NCBI GenBank assembly: GCA_022843625.1
Contig: JALHNH010000033.1
Coordinates: 1-64,000, forward strand
DNA: 64,000 bases
Source of the DNA: Bryobacter sp.
GTDB taxonomy: Bacteria; Acidobacteriota; Terriglobia; Bryobacterales; Bryobacteraceae
Direction: 5' to 3'
Shown: positions 9,332 through 18,777 of the stretch, one piece after another
Numbering within the stretch: the first letter of the stretch is position 1
How the letters are laid out: each line of letters begins with the position of its first letter
Made by a program: the position numbers and the translations under genes
Notes under the pieces: model-generated
Seen by the model: only the letters and a program-made list of their open reading frames with translations
Told to the model about the DNA's origin: nothing
The model's database searches: none

Positions 9332-10569
9332 TGAATCGACGCTCTCTCCTCAGTCTCGGCAGCTCTCTCTTTGGCGGCCTCAGCCTACCGCGTCTGCTGG
9401 CCGGTGCCTCTGGCCCGGCGCAGAACTGCATCATCTTCTTTCTCGAAGGTGGCCCTTGCCAGCACGATTCCTTCGACCCCAAACCCGATCAGCCGTCCGA
9501 GATCCGTGGCAGTTTCAAGACCATTCCTACATCGATTCCTGGCGTTCACTTCAGTGAACTCCTTCCTCGGTGCGCCCAAACGATATCCAAATTCTCAGTG
9601 ATCCGCTCTGTTTATTCCAAAGAAGCGATCCACGAAAAAGCCAAGCAATACATCTTCTCCGGCTCTCGCCCCAATAACGCCTTCAAGCACCCTGTCTTCG
9701 GCTCCGTTCTCGCTAAAGAACTCGGGCCCCGCAATGGGCTGCCGGCCTTTGTCTGCATCCCGCGCAAAGACATCTCTGCCGATGCAGGCTTTCTGGGCCC
9801 GGCCTATGATCCCTTCATCACCGGAGATCCTGCTGGCAAAGAATTCAAGGTACAGGATCTCAGCCTGCCCTCCAATCTGACTCTTGACGAGAGCGTATCG
9901 CGTAGCCGGCTGCTCGCCGCCATGGACGAAGAGATCCGCCAGACCGAAAAGAGCAAGACCGTAGAAGGAATGGATTACTTCTACCAGAAGGCATTCGATC
10001 TGGTGTCGTCCACCGCCGCGCGCAAGGCCTTCAATTTGAGCGAAGAGCCTGACAAACTGCGCGATGCTTATGGCCGCAACAGTGCGGGCCAGGGCGCACT
10101 GCTCGCAAGGCGTCTGGTGGAATCCGGCGTTCGCATGGCTGCCGTCTTCCAGGGCGGATACGACTCTCACACCAACAACGACGAGACCAGCCGCAAGATC
10201 TTTCCTGTCTTTGACCAGGCCTTTGCCACACTGATCACTGATCTTGAAGACCGGGGCCTTCTAGCCACAACTTTGGTGCTGGCCATCGGTGAATTTGGCC
10301 GTACCCCGATCATCAACCATTCTGCCGGCCGGGACCACTGGCCCGGCGTCTTCTCGATTGCCGCAGCAGGCGCTGGCATCCCAGGTGGGCAGATCATAGG
10401 TTCGAGCGACGCTCAGGGTGGCGCACCCAAAGACCGTCCCATCTCGATCGAAGATCTCGGGGCTACCGTCTATAAAAAGCTCGGTATCGACTTCCACAAG
10501 GAATACCGCACCACCGGACGTCCCGTAAGAATCAACAGCGACGGCACGCCAATACGCGAGTTCTTCTGA
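9328..10569 (+). CDS. DUF1501 protein (sulfatase-like fold, Tat-exported)
   Basis: A 413-residue DUF1501 protein. The leader MMNRRSLLSLGSSLFGGLSL carries twin arginines. Family landmarks seen are IIFFLEGGPCQHDSFDPKPD near the N-terminus, QGGYDSHTNN, and the GEFGRTPIINHSAGRDHWP segment, whose His/Asp residues resemble metal ligands of the alkaline phosphatase/sulfatase superfamily. The start codon overlaps the stop of the upstream DUF1553 gene by 4 bases, and its own stop overlaps the next start (TGATG), so these three genes are one translational unit. Function is unproven. Confidence 0.88.
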   Translation: MMNRRSLLSLGSSLFGGLSLPRLLAGASGPAQNCIIFFLEGGPCQHDSFDPKPDQPSEIRGSFKTIPTSIPGVHFSELLPRCAQTISKFSVIRSVYSKEAIHEKAKQYIFSGSRPNNAFKHPVFGSVLAKELGPRNGLPAFVCIPRKDISADAGFLGPAYDPFITGDPAGKEFKVQDLSLPSNLTLDESVSRSRLLAAMDEEIRQTEKSKTVEGMDYFYQKAFDLVSSTAARKAFNLSEEPDKLRDAYGRNSAGQGALLARRLVESGVRMAAVFQGGYDSHTNNDETSRKIFPVFDQAFATLITDLEDRGLLATTLVLAIGEFGRTPIINHSAGRDHWPGVFSIAAAGAGIPGGQIIGSSDAQGGAPKDRPISIEDLGATVYKKLGIDFHKEYRTTGRPVRINSDGTPIREFF

Positions 10570-12311
10570 TGCAACTGATCGCGCTGCTTCTCACCCTCGG
10601 TGCCACGCCGCACATGGATCGCATCACCCCTCTCGGTGGGCAAGCGGGCACCGTTGTTGCAGTCGAGCTTGTGGGCAAGAATCTGGCCGGCTTCACTTCC
10701 GCCCGCTTCGACACCAAAGAGATCGAGTGGCTTGAGACCTCCAGCCAGACTCCGGAGCGTGTCGTTGGGCGTGTGCGCATTTCTGCTAAAGCGGCGCTAG
10801 GCCCGCACCGCTTCCAGTGCTTCTCGAAGTCCGGCCTCTCCAATGGCCGGCTCTTCAACGTGACGGAGTTCCCGGGCCTGAACGAAGCAGAGCCCAATGA
10901 CCAGCGCAATCTTGCCCAACGCATTTCACTCAAGCCACAAGTTGTCTACGGCTACCTGAAGGGCGACGTCGATGTCGATCATTACATTTTCACGGCAAAG
11001 GCCGGCGAGCGGTGGCTCTTCGACGCGCAGTCGATCGAACGTGGAGGCTTTATGGAATCTTCCCTTCAGATACTCGATTCCACCGGCAAAGAACTTGCCT
11101 TCAATGAAGACCAAGACGAATACCTTGAGACACCGCGACTCAGCTTCCGCTTCCCGAAAGATGGAGAGTACATTCTCAAGGTGGATCAATACCGCGGCCC
11201 ACAAGGAGTGGCCTGTGGCGAAAATTGCGGCTATGCACTACACATCTCACAGCTCCCTGTAGTGAGCGCCATCTTTCCCCTCGGTGTCACGCCAGGCAAG
11301 CCCTACAATGCAAGAATCGTCGGCGAAGCCCTTGAGAGTGTTCAGGGTGCCTATCTGCAAAGAGCGCGTGGAGCCGAACACTACCGGCTTACTTTCCCAT
11401 ACTCCATGCCGGTGGATGGTTCGGATCAGGATCTCATCCAGGTGCGCGCAACCAGACTTCGAGCCACTGCTGCATTGGTAGAGGCCGAATTTCAGATTCC
11501 GAAAACGGCTCGGCCCGGACTCTGGCGATTGTGGCTCAACACGCCCAAAGGCGTTGCCGAAGCGATGTCGATCGAAATAGACCAAGACCTTAAGGCCATC
11601 GACGGGATTTTGGGGCAGGGAAACAGTTACGACATTGAGCTTGAAGCCGGACGCCCTTTTCATGCCTGGACTCTTGCCGCTCAACTCGGGCTACCCAGCA
11701 TCGATACCGTGATCGAAATCTGGAACGCCGAAGGCAAGCTCCTGGCTGAGCACGACGATCTGATGACGGGTCAGGGAACAGTCATTGGCAATCCAGACAG
11801 CAGCCTCTACTTCACGCCTGCCAAAACAGAAAGAGCAAAGCTCACGGTAAGAGACCGCACAGACCGCACCGGCCCCACTTATGCCTATCGTCTCCACATG
11901 GCAAATGAAGCTCCGTCCTTCCAACTCATCACAGAGCCTGCTGGCTTCACGATCGTTGCTGGCGGCAAGGGTACTCTCGAAGCGCTTCTCATCCGGCAGC
12001 CTGGCTTCGACAAAGCGGTAGATGTCTGGGTGGAAGGCCTGAACTCACCGAAAGCAAAGTTCCGAGCCGATCAACAGTTCGGCCCATCCGGCGACGGCGA
12101 CAACATCAACATTCCGAGCGTCCCGCTTTTGATTGAGATTCCGGCAAGTACACCTGCAGGTGACTATCCGATCCGCGTGCGAGCCAAAGCAAGCGATGGC
12201 ACTGGCCCAACGGTGGAAGGAATCTCTACTCTCTGGATTGGCCCCAACGGCAATCGTAACGACACTCGCAGGCCTCTGCCTTGCATCAACGTTCACGTGA
12301 TTGCCCCCTAG
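10569..12311 (+). CDS. Exported PPC-domain protein, third gene of a DUF1553/DUF1501 operon
   Basis: A 580-residue protein with a short hydrophobic leader. The N-terminal 100 residues look like an Ig/IPT-type beta domain (ITPLGGQAGTVVAVELVGKN). Residues about 110-220 match the bacterial pre-peptidase C-terminal (PPC) domain pattern, including GYLKGDVDVDHYIFTAKAGE and DEYLETPRLSF. The rest has more beta-sandwich-like segments and no catalytic motif I can identify. It starts on the last base of the DUF1501 stop. It is probably a secreted scaffold or binding partner of the preceding two proteins. It ends in a shared CTAG with the convergent transporter. Confidence 0.75.
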   Translation: MQLIALLLTLGATPHMDRITPLGGQAGTVVAVELVGKNLAGFTSARFDTKEIEWLETSSQTPERVVGRVRISAKAALGPHRFQCFSKSGLSNGRLFNVTEFPGLNEAEPNDQRNLAQRISLKPQVVYGYLKGDVDVDHYIFTAKAGERWLFDAQSIERGGFMESSLQILDSTGKELAFNEDQDEYLETPRLSFRFPKDGEYILKVDQYRGPQGVACGENCGYALHISQLPVVSAIFPLGVTPGKPYNARIVGEALESVQGAYLQRARGAEHYRLTFPYSMPVDGSDQDLIQVRATRLRATAALVEAEFQIPKTARPGLWRLWLNTPKGVAEAMSIEIDQDLKAIDGILGQGNSYDIELEAGRPFHAWTLAAQLGLPSIDTVIEIWNAEGKLLAEHDDLMTGQGTVIGNPDSSLYFTPAKTERAKLTVRDRTDRTGPTYAYRLHMANEAPSFQLITEPAGFTIVAGGKGTLEALLIRQPGFDKAVDVWVEGLNSPKAKFRADQQFGPSGDGDNINIPSVPLLIEIPASTPAGDYPIRVRAKASDGTGPTVEGISTLWIGPNGNRNDTRRPLPCINVHVIAP

Positions 12312-14347
12312 GTCTTTGCTTTCACCAGATGGTCTGCAATCAGGCTTTCAATCTGCTTCCAGGTAGCAGACGGTAGTGCCGTCTGAAGATACTCAAGAGC
12401 AGTACCCCGCAGGTGTCGATCCTCCGTCCCGAGTGCCCGGTAGGCCATCTCTACTGGTTCTGGAGGAAGAAGGAGCCTGAGCAGAAGGAAGAGATATTCG
12501 ACACTGGCATCTCCAGGCCTCTCCTGGTTTGCGCTTGAATTCTTGCTCATCCTGCGCTCTTCCCACTCCACACGATCCACCTGCAACTCTGCAGAAAGAA
12601 CGCGCCAAACACGTTCCGCCTGCAGCTCAAGTGCAGGACGCTCGCGCAGAATCTGGCGCATGGCGTAGGCACTGCGGAAGCGGATTTGAAAGACCGGATC
12701 CTTGAGCGCAACAGTGAGAGCGTCGAGGGCCAGTTGCGATTGACTCGCCGCCATTACCAACGGCACGCGCCGGCGAATCATGTTTTGCTCTCGCACATCG
12801 AGCAAAGCGTCGGCAAGTTGTCCGGCATGCTGCGAAGCTACGGCCTTCAATTTCTCCATCGCCAGAAACGCACAATTTGCATTCGCAAGCAATTGAATGA
12901 GCTGCCCGCAAACGAGTGGATCTACCTTCTCCATCTTGAGAAGCGCATTCTTAATGCGGCCCTCGTTGCCGGATCTTAACTCAATCAGCTGTCTGAGAGC
13001 GGGTTGCATCAGCGCTTCCAGTTGCCCGGCGTCTTGCCCCGGCAAGCCCGTCAACAGATCGGAACCTGCAACAAAGGAAATGCCAGACAGAGGATTCTCT
13101 TCTGTCGTCTTCAAGGGGCGCGCCTGTCGTGCAAGGCTTTTTTCCAGTGCTTTCAGATACGCATCTTCAAGACGCCGGGCCAGCAGCAGCGCGCCACCCG
13201 CACACAATACAGAGGCAAGCAGCATCGATTGCTGCCCGGCACTCAACCACAGCAGCAAGCCAATCAACCCACTCGCAAGCAGGTCGCCCAAGCGCTCACC
13301 CGTGACATCAATGATGCCCTTGACTGCACGCTTTTCAGAAGCAGCCACCGGTGTGTAGAACATCTCGTAACCAGACCGGAACATGGAGCCGCGGAGCACC
13401 ACTTCGAGTCCGCGCAACAGGGTCAAGCCGGCGAAGCCAAACGAGAGCAGCAGCCCTGCACCGCCAAGCACAATCGCTGCCGGCAAACTTCGCACCGGAA
13501 TTGCCGGGCCCAGCCTGGAAAGAATCGCTGGCGTCGCGAGGGTCTGCACAACAACGGCCACAACCGATGTGGCTGTGTAGAACCAGGCAAAGAACCGTGC
13601 CAGTTCTGGACCTTTGCCGATCGAGAGCGTGGCCTGAGACTTCAGTAGGAAGTCCAGCAAGCCCGCAGCGACAGACACAGTTACCACCAGCGATGCCAGT
13701 TGCACAAGGTAGGGTGATTTCCTAAGTGATTCCGTTAGCGCTGGCTTCGGGGTATGCTCGCGCACATGTGCCACCGGGTACTTGATGGTGAATATCCACA
13801 TCGCGAATCCACAGGCAATATGCAAACCGGCCGCGAAGAGAATTAATAAAGGAACGGAGCCCAGGGCAACTGTTCTCTCTGCCAGCAATCCTCCCAGTAT
13901 TCCACCCAGGGTTCCCATCCCCGCAATGCGCCCAAAAGCCTTCTGTGCCGAGCGGGGATCGAAATGCTCTGTCATCAAAGACCAGAATGAAGAAGTGAGC
14001 AGCAGGTTGAGTGCAAATACATGAAGGAAGATCGCAATAGCGGCAGCCTGGGTATTGCCGGCATAAAGGAAGTATTCGCCAACCTGTATTGCACCACTAA
14101 GCAAAAACGATCCAGGCACCAGAAGACCTGGAGAAATCCGGCTGGTAAGTTCGGAACCGGCAAAGCTGGCCGCGATGGCAAAGGCGGCCGCGACGAAGGT
14201 CATCAAGGGCAAGTCAGAAGCGGGGAATGAGGAGAGAAAGATCGAGTCCCGCAGCGTCTTGCCCGCCACCATCTGCGCGATCATCAACCCGGAAGCCAAC
14301 ATGGCAATCACGGTGGCGCGATCAAAGCGGCTTAGACTCGAAGCCAT
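12308..14347 (-). CDS. TLC-like (ATP/ADP antiporter family) membrane transporter with long cytoplasmic tail
   Basis: A 679-residue protein from the ATG at 14347 (MASSLSRFDRATVIAML). About 12 hydrophobic helices fill the first 430 residues. The segment FRSGYEMFYTPVAASEKRAV followed by KGIIDVTGERLGDLL resembles the conserved signature of the nucleotide (ATP/ADP) translocase family, which is related to the MFS. The C-terminal 250 residues are soluble, with helical HEAT-like segments (VALKDPVFQIRFRSAYAMRQ). Free-living bacteria with such proteins are thought to use them for unknown solutes, so nucleotide exchange is not implied. The divergent phosphatase gene starts 43 bases away. Confidence 0.7.
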   Translation of the reverse strand: MASSLSRFDRATVIAMLASGLMIAQMVAGKTLRDSIFLSSFPASDLPLMTFVAAAFAIAASFAGSELTSRISPGLLVPGSFLLSGAIQVGEYFLYAGNTQAAAIAIFLHVFALNLLLTSSFWSLMTEHFDPRSAQKAFGRIAGMGTLGGILGGLLAERTVALGSVPLLILFAAGLHIACGFAMWIFTIKYPVAHVREHTPKPALTESLRKSPYLVQLASLVVTVSVAAGLLDFLLKSQATLSIGKGPELARFFAWFYTATSVVAVVVQTLATPAILSRLGPAIPVRSLPAAIVLGGAGLLLSFGFAGLTLLRGLEVVLRGSMFRSGYEMFYTPVAASEKRAVKGIIDVTGERLGDLLASGLIGLLLWLSAGQQSMLLASVLCAGGALLLARRLEDAYLKALEKSLARQARPLKTTEENPLSGISFVAGSDLLTGLPGQDAGQLEALMQPALRQLIELRSGNEGRIKNALLKMEKVDPLVCGQLIQLLANANCAFLAMEKLKAVASQHAGQLADALLDVREQNMIRRRVPLVMAASQSQLALDALTVALKDPVFQIRFRSAYAMRQILRERPALELQAERVWRVLSAELQVDRVEWEERRMSKNSSANQERPGDASVEYLFLLLRLLLPPEPVEMAYRALGTEDRHLRGTALEYLQTALPSATWKQIESLIADHLVKAKT

Positions 14348-14390
14348 TGCTTGGGGTGGCCTTTCATGAGATGTAATGATAAAGCTTACT

Positions 14391-15455
14391 ATGATGCCGC
14401 GTTTCTTGTTATTTGCGCTCTTCGCTCTGGCAAAACTCTCTGCCCAGGACGTCTTCACCGGCGTTCAACGAATTGTTGCTGTCGGTGACATACATGGGGG
14501 CTTCACAGAATTCGTCACAGTACTTCGTCAGGCCGAGCTGATCGACGCAAATAACAAGTGGATCGGCGGGGCTACACACCTGGTTCAGCTTGGAGATGTT
14601 CTCGATCGCGGTGCCGACTCCCGCAAGGCACTGGACCTCCTCGCATCCCTCGAAGGACAGGCAAAGAAAGCGAAGGGCCGTGTTCATGCCCTTCTTGGCA
14701 ACCACGAAGTCATGAATATGCTTGGCGACCTGCGCTACGTCGCTCCGGGAGAATTCGCTGCCTTTGCCAATTCCGGGTCTGCCGAACTACGCAACCAGGC
14801 CTACGATTCACTGGCAGACCCATCCCGTAAATCCGACGCAGACTATCGAAAGCAATGGGAAAAAGAGCATCCTCTGGGCTGGGTAGAACACCGGCAAGCC
14901 TTCGCGCCGGATGGCCGCTATGGCAAAACCTTTCTACAGCGCAAGGCGATCATCAAAATCAACGACACGCTTTTTGTGCATGCGGGGATCAGTGCGAAAT
15001 TTGCGGCGATGTCGGTCGAAGAGATCAACCAGAATACGCGCAAAGAGCTAAAAGAGCTTACCGTCAATGGCTTCGTGATGGATCAGGAGGGCCCCTTCTG
15101 GTACCGGGGAATGGCTACCGGCTCTGAAGATACACTGACCCCACTGGTGGAATCCGTTTTGAAGAGCCTCGAAGTGAACCGCATCGTTCTCGGCCATACT
15201 CCAACAACAGGCGCGATCATGCCACGCTTCAATGGACGAGTGATCCTCGCCGATGTTGGCCTTGCCAGTGTTTACAACGGTGCCCTTGTCAGTTTAATCA
15301 TCGAAGGCGGGAAAGCAATTGCGCTGCATCGAGGGACAAAACTGGAAATCCCGTCCAGCCCCGATGCTCTGCCCGGTTATCTCAAGGCAGCAGCGGCGCT
15401 GGATCCCGCTGGCTCAAAGCTCAAAAACTACGTAGAGACCCTCGGTCAGCGCTGA
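14391..15455 (+). CDS. Secreted metallophosphatase, Shewanella-like (ShlP) type
   Basis: The ATG at 14391 gives a signal peptide (MMPRFLLFALFALAKLSAQ) and a 354-residue protein; another ATG follows directly at 14394 and one lies at 14376. The calcineurin-type phosphoesterase motifs are complete: GDIHGG, GDVLDRGADS, GNHEVMNMLGD, a distal HAGIS and VLGHTPT. The order and spacing resemble the Shewanella-like protein phosphatase group. It is expected to bind two metal ions and cleave phosphomonoesters outside the cytoplasm. It faces a putative secreted protein kinase convergently (10-base overlap), so the two could act on the same exported substrates; that is inference. Confidence 0.85.
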   Translation: MMPRFLLFALFALAKLSAQDVFTGVQRIVAVGDIHGGFTEFVTVLRQAELIDANNKWIGGATHLVQLGDVLDRGADSRKALDLLASLEGQAKKAKGRVHALLGNHEVMNMLGDLRYVAPGEFAAFANSGSAELRNQAYDSLADPSRKSDADYRKQWEKEHPLGWVEHRQAFAPDGRYGKTFLQRKAIIKINDTLFVHAGISAKFAAMSVEEINQNTRKELKELTVNGFVMDQEGPFWYRGMATGSEDTLTPLVESVLKSLEVNRIVLGHTPTTGAIMPRFNGRVILADVGLASVYNGALVSLIIEGGKAIALHRGTKLEIPSSPDALPGYLKAAAALDPAGSKLKNYVETLGQR

Positions 15456-16234
15456 GGGAGATATTCGTAAAGCTTGTCGGGACCCGCTTTTTCAAAGTAA
15501 GAGACAATCACGTCCCGGCGCTGCAAAATGGCCTTCATCTCGTCTTGCCTAAGGTAGGGCGACAGTTCTGCTTTCAACCCCCCCAAATTCAGGCTCTTCA
15601 TGGCTGCCAGAAACTGCCGGTCACATTTGTCCAGCATCTTCGGATTCAGAAGTTGCTTGTGCAAACGAAATGCTCGCGTGTGGTCAATCATCCAGATTCG
15701 CCAATCTTTGTCATAAAGAGTGTTGCCCGCATTACGGTCAGTGTTGGCAATCAATTGATCGAAGACTCGAACGATAAGCGTCTGCCTGCCCCACTTGTCC
15801 GGATCGGGGCCCATTGTGTTCTTCTTTGCCCGCTCACCCTCGTCCATCAAAACGTCCTCAACCCACCAGGTCCAGGCCGAGCCATAGCCCACATGAGCAC
15901 GTGGCACCGAAGGTGGGATCATCCCTCCCAGACCGAGCATCTTTCCCAATCGGTAGGCCGCAATGTTGAAAAGATATGTGTCCCGAAAATTGATCTCGCT
16001 CCCCATCACCCCTTCAAATTTTGCTTTCTGTTCGTTGATGGACTGAATGCTGGCGTCGTGCGTGATGGTTCCATCTGAAAGCGTCGCCCGAACAGTTCCA
16101 GTGATTCCTTTCTTGGACGCGCGTTCGCGGGTGATAGAAGCCTTTAGAAGAAATTGCTCTTTCTTTTCCAGGGTTAAACCATCTTGGGCAAAAAGCGCCG
16201 GGACAAGGAGGAGAAGTGCCATTGGCTTCCGCAT
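15446..16234 (-). CDS. Putative secreted FAM20/HipA-like kinase
   Basis: A 262-residue protein with a clear signal peptide (MRKPMALLLLVPALFAQ), starting at the ATG at 16234. It has no known enzyme name, but several segments fit the atypical kinases related to FAM20 and HipA: NFRDTYLFNIAAYRLGKML (82-100) followed by MIPPSVPR, a WWVEDVLMDEGER segment (123-135), the catalytic-loop-like DQLIANTDRNAGN (159-171, D166 and N171) and the metal-binding IDHTRAF (183-189, D184, in the place of DFG). The usual Lys-Glu pair is less clear. The role would be phosphorylation of exported proteins or sugars. The assignment is by motif reading only. Confidence 0.6.
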   Translation of the reverse strand: MRKPMALLLLVPALFAQDGLTLEKKEQFLLKASITRERASKKGITGTVRATLSDGTITHDASIQSINEQKAKFEGVMGSEINFRDTYLFNIAAYRLGKMLGLGGMIPPSVPRAHVGYGSAWTWWVEDVLMDEGERAKKNTMGPDPDKWGRQTLIVRVFDQLIANTDRNAGNTLYDKDWRIWMIDHTRAFRLHKQLLNPKMLDKCDRQFLAAMKSLNLGGLKAELSPYLRQDEMKAILQRRDVIVSYFEKAGPDKLYEYLPQR

Positions 16235-16366
16235 GGCTGACGAATATATCACACCGGTGTGTAAATTTGCACAACTGGCAGCGGCGCGAGATTGAGACTC
16301 CGTTCCAGGCTCAAGCAGGTCCGGTGAACCAAGAATCAATCCTGTATAATTCACCCGTTAGTCCGA

Positions 16367-18775
16367 ATGACGAAACTTACTCTCAATTTCGTGTTCACTT
16401 GCGGGCTGCTGGCTGCGCAATCAGACCCTGTCTTCTTTGAGCGCAAGATTCGGCCCGTGCTCGCCGAAAAATGTTGGTCTTGCCATTCTTCATCGGCAAA
16501 ACTTTCGTTTGCCGGCCTTCAGCTCGATTCAAGAGCCGCACTTGCGAGAGGCTCCGATACCGGGCCCATTGTCGTTGCTGGCAAACCGGAAGAAAGCCCT
16601 CTGTATCAGGCACTGCTCTATAAAGGTCAAACGAAGATGCCACCAACGGGCAAGGTTTCCCAGGAGGTACTTGCAGACTTTCGCAAATGGATTCTGGAAG
16701 GTGCAACATGGCCAGTCGACGATAAACCCGTCAGCACTCAAGTGGAGATAAAACAGTCAGCTACAAACCATTGGGCCTGGCAGCCTGTCTCCAGAGTTCT
16801 TCCTCCACAAGTGCAAAATGCAGCGTGGCCAATAGACGACGTGGATCGATTCCTGCTCGCCAGGCTGGAATCCAAAGGCTTGCGTCCCGTGGCCGATGCA
16901 ACAAAAGAAATCTGGCTGCGCCGGGTCTCCCTCGATCTGACCGGTCTCCCTCCTACGCCAGCCGAACAGGAAGATTTTTCGCGTCACGGCTCTTTCGAGA
17001 AAGTAGTCGATCGTCTGCTTGCCTCTCACGGCTTCGGCCAGCGTTGGGGCCGTCACTGGCTTGATCAAACCTACTATGCAGACAACATCGAAATTGGCCG
17101 TCGCGTACCCGCCCGCCACGCCTGGCGCTACCGGGACTATGTGATCGACTCTTTCAACCGTGACGTACCGTATCCTCGATTCATCCTCGAGCAGCTGGCC
17201 GGCGATCAACTCGCCTGGTCCAGGCCCGAAGAACGCCGGGCCAATTTGATTGCTACCGGATTTCTTGCCCTCGGACCGTGGCCTTTGGTCAATGCCGACA
17301 AGGAACAACTCAAAATGGATGTCGTCGACCTGCAGGTCGACATGATTGGCCGGTCTTTTCTCGGATTGACTATGGGATGCTCCCGGTGTCACGATCACAA
17401 ATTCGACCCAATCACACTTCGCGATTACTACGGCATGGCCGGCATCCTCGCCAGCACTCGTACTCTTTCTGGACGCTTGCACCTCAGCGTCTTTAGCAAC
17501 GTCAATTCTGTCGTACTACCGGAACTTCCCGAAGAGCTCCTGCAACGGGCTGAAGAAACCCGCGAGTATTGGCAGAAGCTCAGCGCTGCCCGCGACACCC
17601 TTGCCGCTTTGCGAGAAAAGCGCAAGCCCCTGACCAAGGATTCAGAAGAGGCCAAAGCAATCGACAAAGAAATTTCACAAGCCAATCAGGCCGTGAAACT
17701 CCTCGAATACCTCCCACCCGTGCCCGCAACTGCGCATGCAGTGCAGGACACCGATATGCCTGCTGACTGCCGTATCAACATTCGCGGAAACGCCCATCAA
17801 CTGGGCGCTGAAACACCGCGCAGTGCCGTGGTCATTGGTGGTAAGGGCGGCAAGCTGGATATTGCTGATTTTACGAGTGGCAGAAAAGAATTGGCCACCT
17901 GGATCGGAAGCAAAGAGAACCCTTTGACGGCTCGGGTAATGGTGAATCGAATTTGGCATCACCTCTTCGGCACCGGCATCGTTCCCAACATCGACAACAT
18001 GGGCACCCGCGCCACGCCCCCCAGCCATCCAGAACTCCTCGACTTCCTCGCCACTGATTTTGTCGAGAATGGCTGGTCAGTGAAAAAACTGATACGCCGC
18101 GTCGTTCTAAGCCGCGCCTACCGGCTCTCTGGTGATACAGACAAAAAAGCAGCCGAAACCGATCCGGAGAATCGCCTCCTCTGGCGCATGAGCCGCAGAC
18201 GCCTCGAAGCGGAAACCATTCGAGATTCAATTCTGGCAGTCTCAGGCAACCTGAGTGCCAGCTACGGGGGCCCTGCATTACCTCTGCTTGTAAAGGGCAA
18301 TCTAAATCTGGCCGAGCCGGAATTCCTGAATGAAGAGGCGACCCTCGATCCCTCCGAACGCTTCAAGCGTTCTGTCTACCTGCCAGTCTTGCGCAAAAGC
18401 CAAATGCCCGAACTCGATCTGCTCAATCTCTTCAACTTTCCAGACACCAATCAGATTACCGGCGCGAGACAAGCCACAACAATCCCGACTCAGGCTCTCT
18501 TCCTCCTGAATGCCCCCTTTGTTCTGGAGCAAGCTGCAGCACTGGCAAAACTTCTGCTCTCCAGCTCCACAGAAGACAAGGAAAGGATCCGGCTTCTAGT
18601 GCGAAGAGTTTATGCTCGCGAAGTAAAGAGCGGTGAAGTCGAACGCCTGCTTTCCTTCGCCTCTGCTTTTGCAGAGCGCAATCCCTCCGGAGGCCTGGTG
18701 GAAGCCCGGCTCGAAGCGTGGAAGCGCCTTTGCCACTCGTTGTTGATCTCAAACGAATTCCTTTACAGGAGCTAA
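16367..18775 (+). CDS. PSCyt1-DUF1549-DUF1553 cytochrome-type protein
   Basis: An 802-residue exported protein. Order of domains: signal peptide, PSCyt1 with KCWSCHS (C36, C39, H40) and the MPP segment near 91, DUF1549 (about 150-350) ending with the second haem motif GCSRCHDHKFDPI (C338, C341, H342), a short coiled segment (REKRKPLTKDSEEAKAIDKE), then DUF1553 with RVMVNRIWHHLFGTGIV. It runs directly into the DUF1501 gene 2 bases downstream. Both haem motifs have the ordinary CX2CH spacing, unlike the N-terminal motif of the paralogue at 7145. Confidence 0.9.
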   Translation: MTKLTLNFVFTCGLLAAQSDPVFFERKIRPVLAEKCWSCHSSSAKLSFAGLQLDSRAALARGSDTGPIVVAGKPEESPLYQALLYKGQTKMPPTGKVSQEVLADFRKWILEGATWPVDDKPVSTQVEIKQSATNHWAWQPVSRVLPPQVQNAAWPIDDVDRFLLARLESKGLRPVADATKEIWLRRVSLDLTGLPPTPAEQEDFSRHGSFEKVVDRLLASHGFGQRWGRHWLDQTYYADNIEIGRRVPARHAWRYRDYVIDSFNRDVPYPRFILEQLAGDQLAWSRPEERRANLIATGFLALGPWPLVNADKEQLKMDVVDLQVDMIGRSFLGLTMGCSRCHDHKFDPITLRDYYGMAGILASTRTLSGRLHLSVFSNVNSVVLPELPEELLQRAEETREYWQKLSAARDTLAALREKRKPLTKDSEEAKAIDKEISQANQAVKLLEYLPPVPATAHAVQDTDMPADCRINIRGNAHQLGAETPRSAVVIGGKGGKLDIADFTSGRKELATWIGSKENPLTARVMVNRIWHHLFGTGIVPNIDNMGTRATPPSHPELLDFLATDFVENGWSVKKLIRRVVLSRAYRLSGDTDKKAAETDPENRLLWRMSRRRLEAETIRDSILAVSGNLSASYGGPALPLLVKGNLNLAEPEFLNEEATLDPSERFKRSVYLPVLRKSQMPELDLLNLFNFPDTNQITGARQATTIPTQALFLLNAPFVLEQAAALAKLLLSSSTEDKERIRLLVRRVYAREVKSGEVERLLSFASAFAERNPSGGLVEARLEAWKRLCHSLLISNEFLYRS

Positions 18776-18777
18776 CC

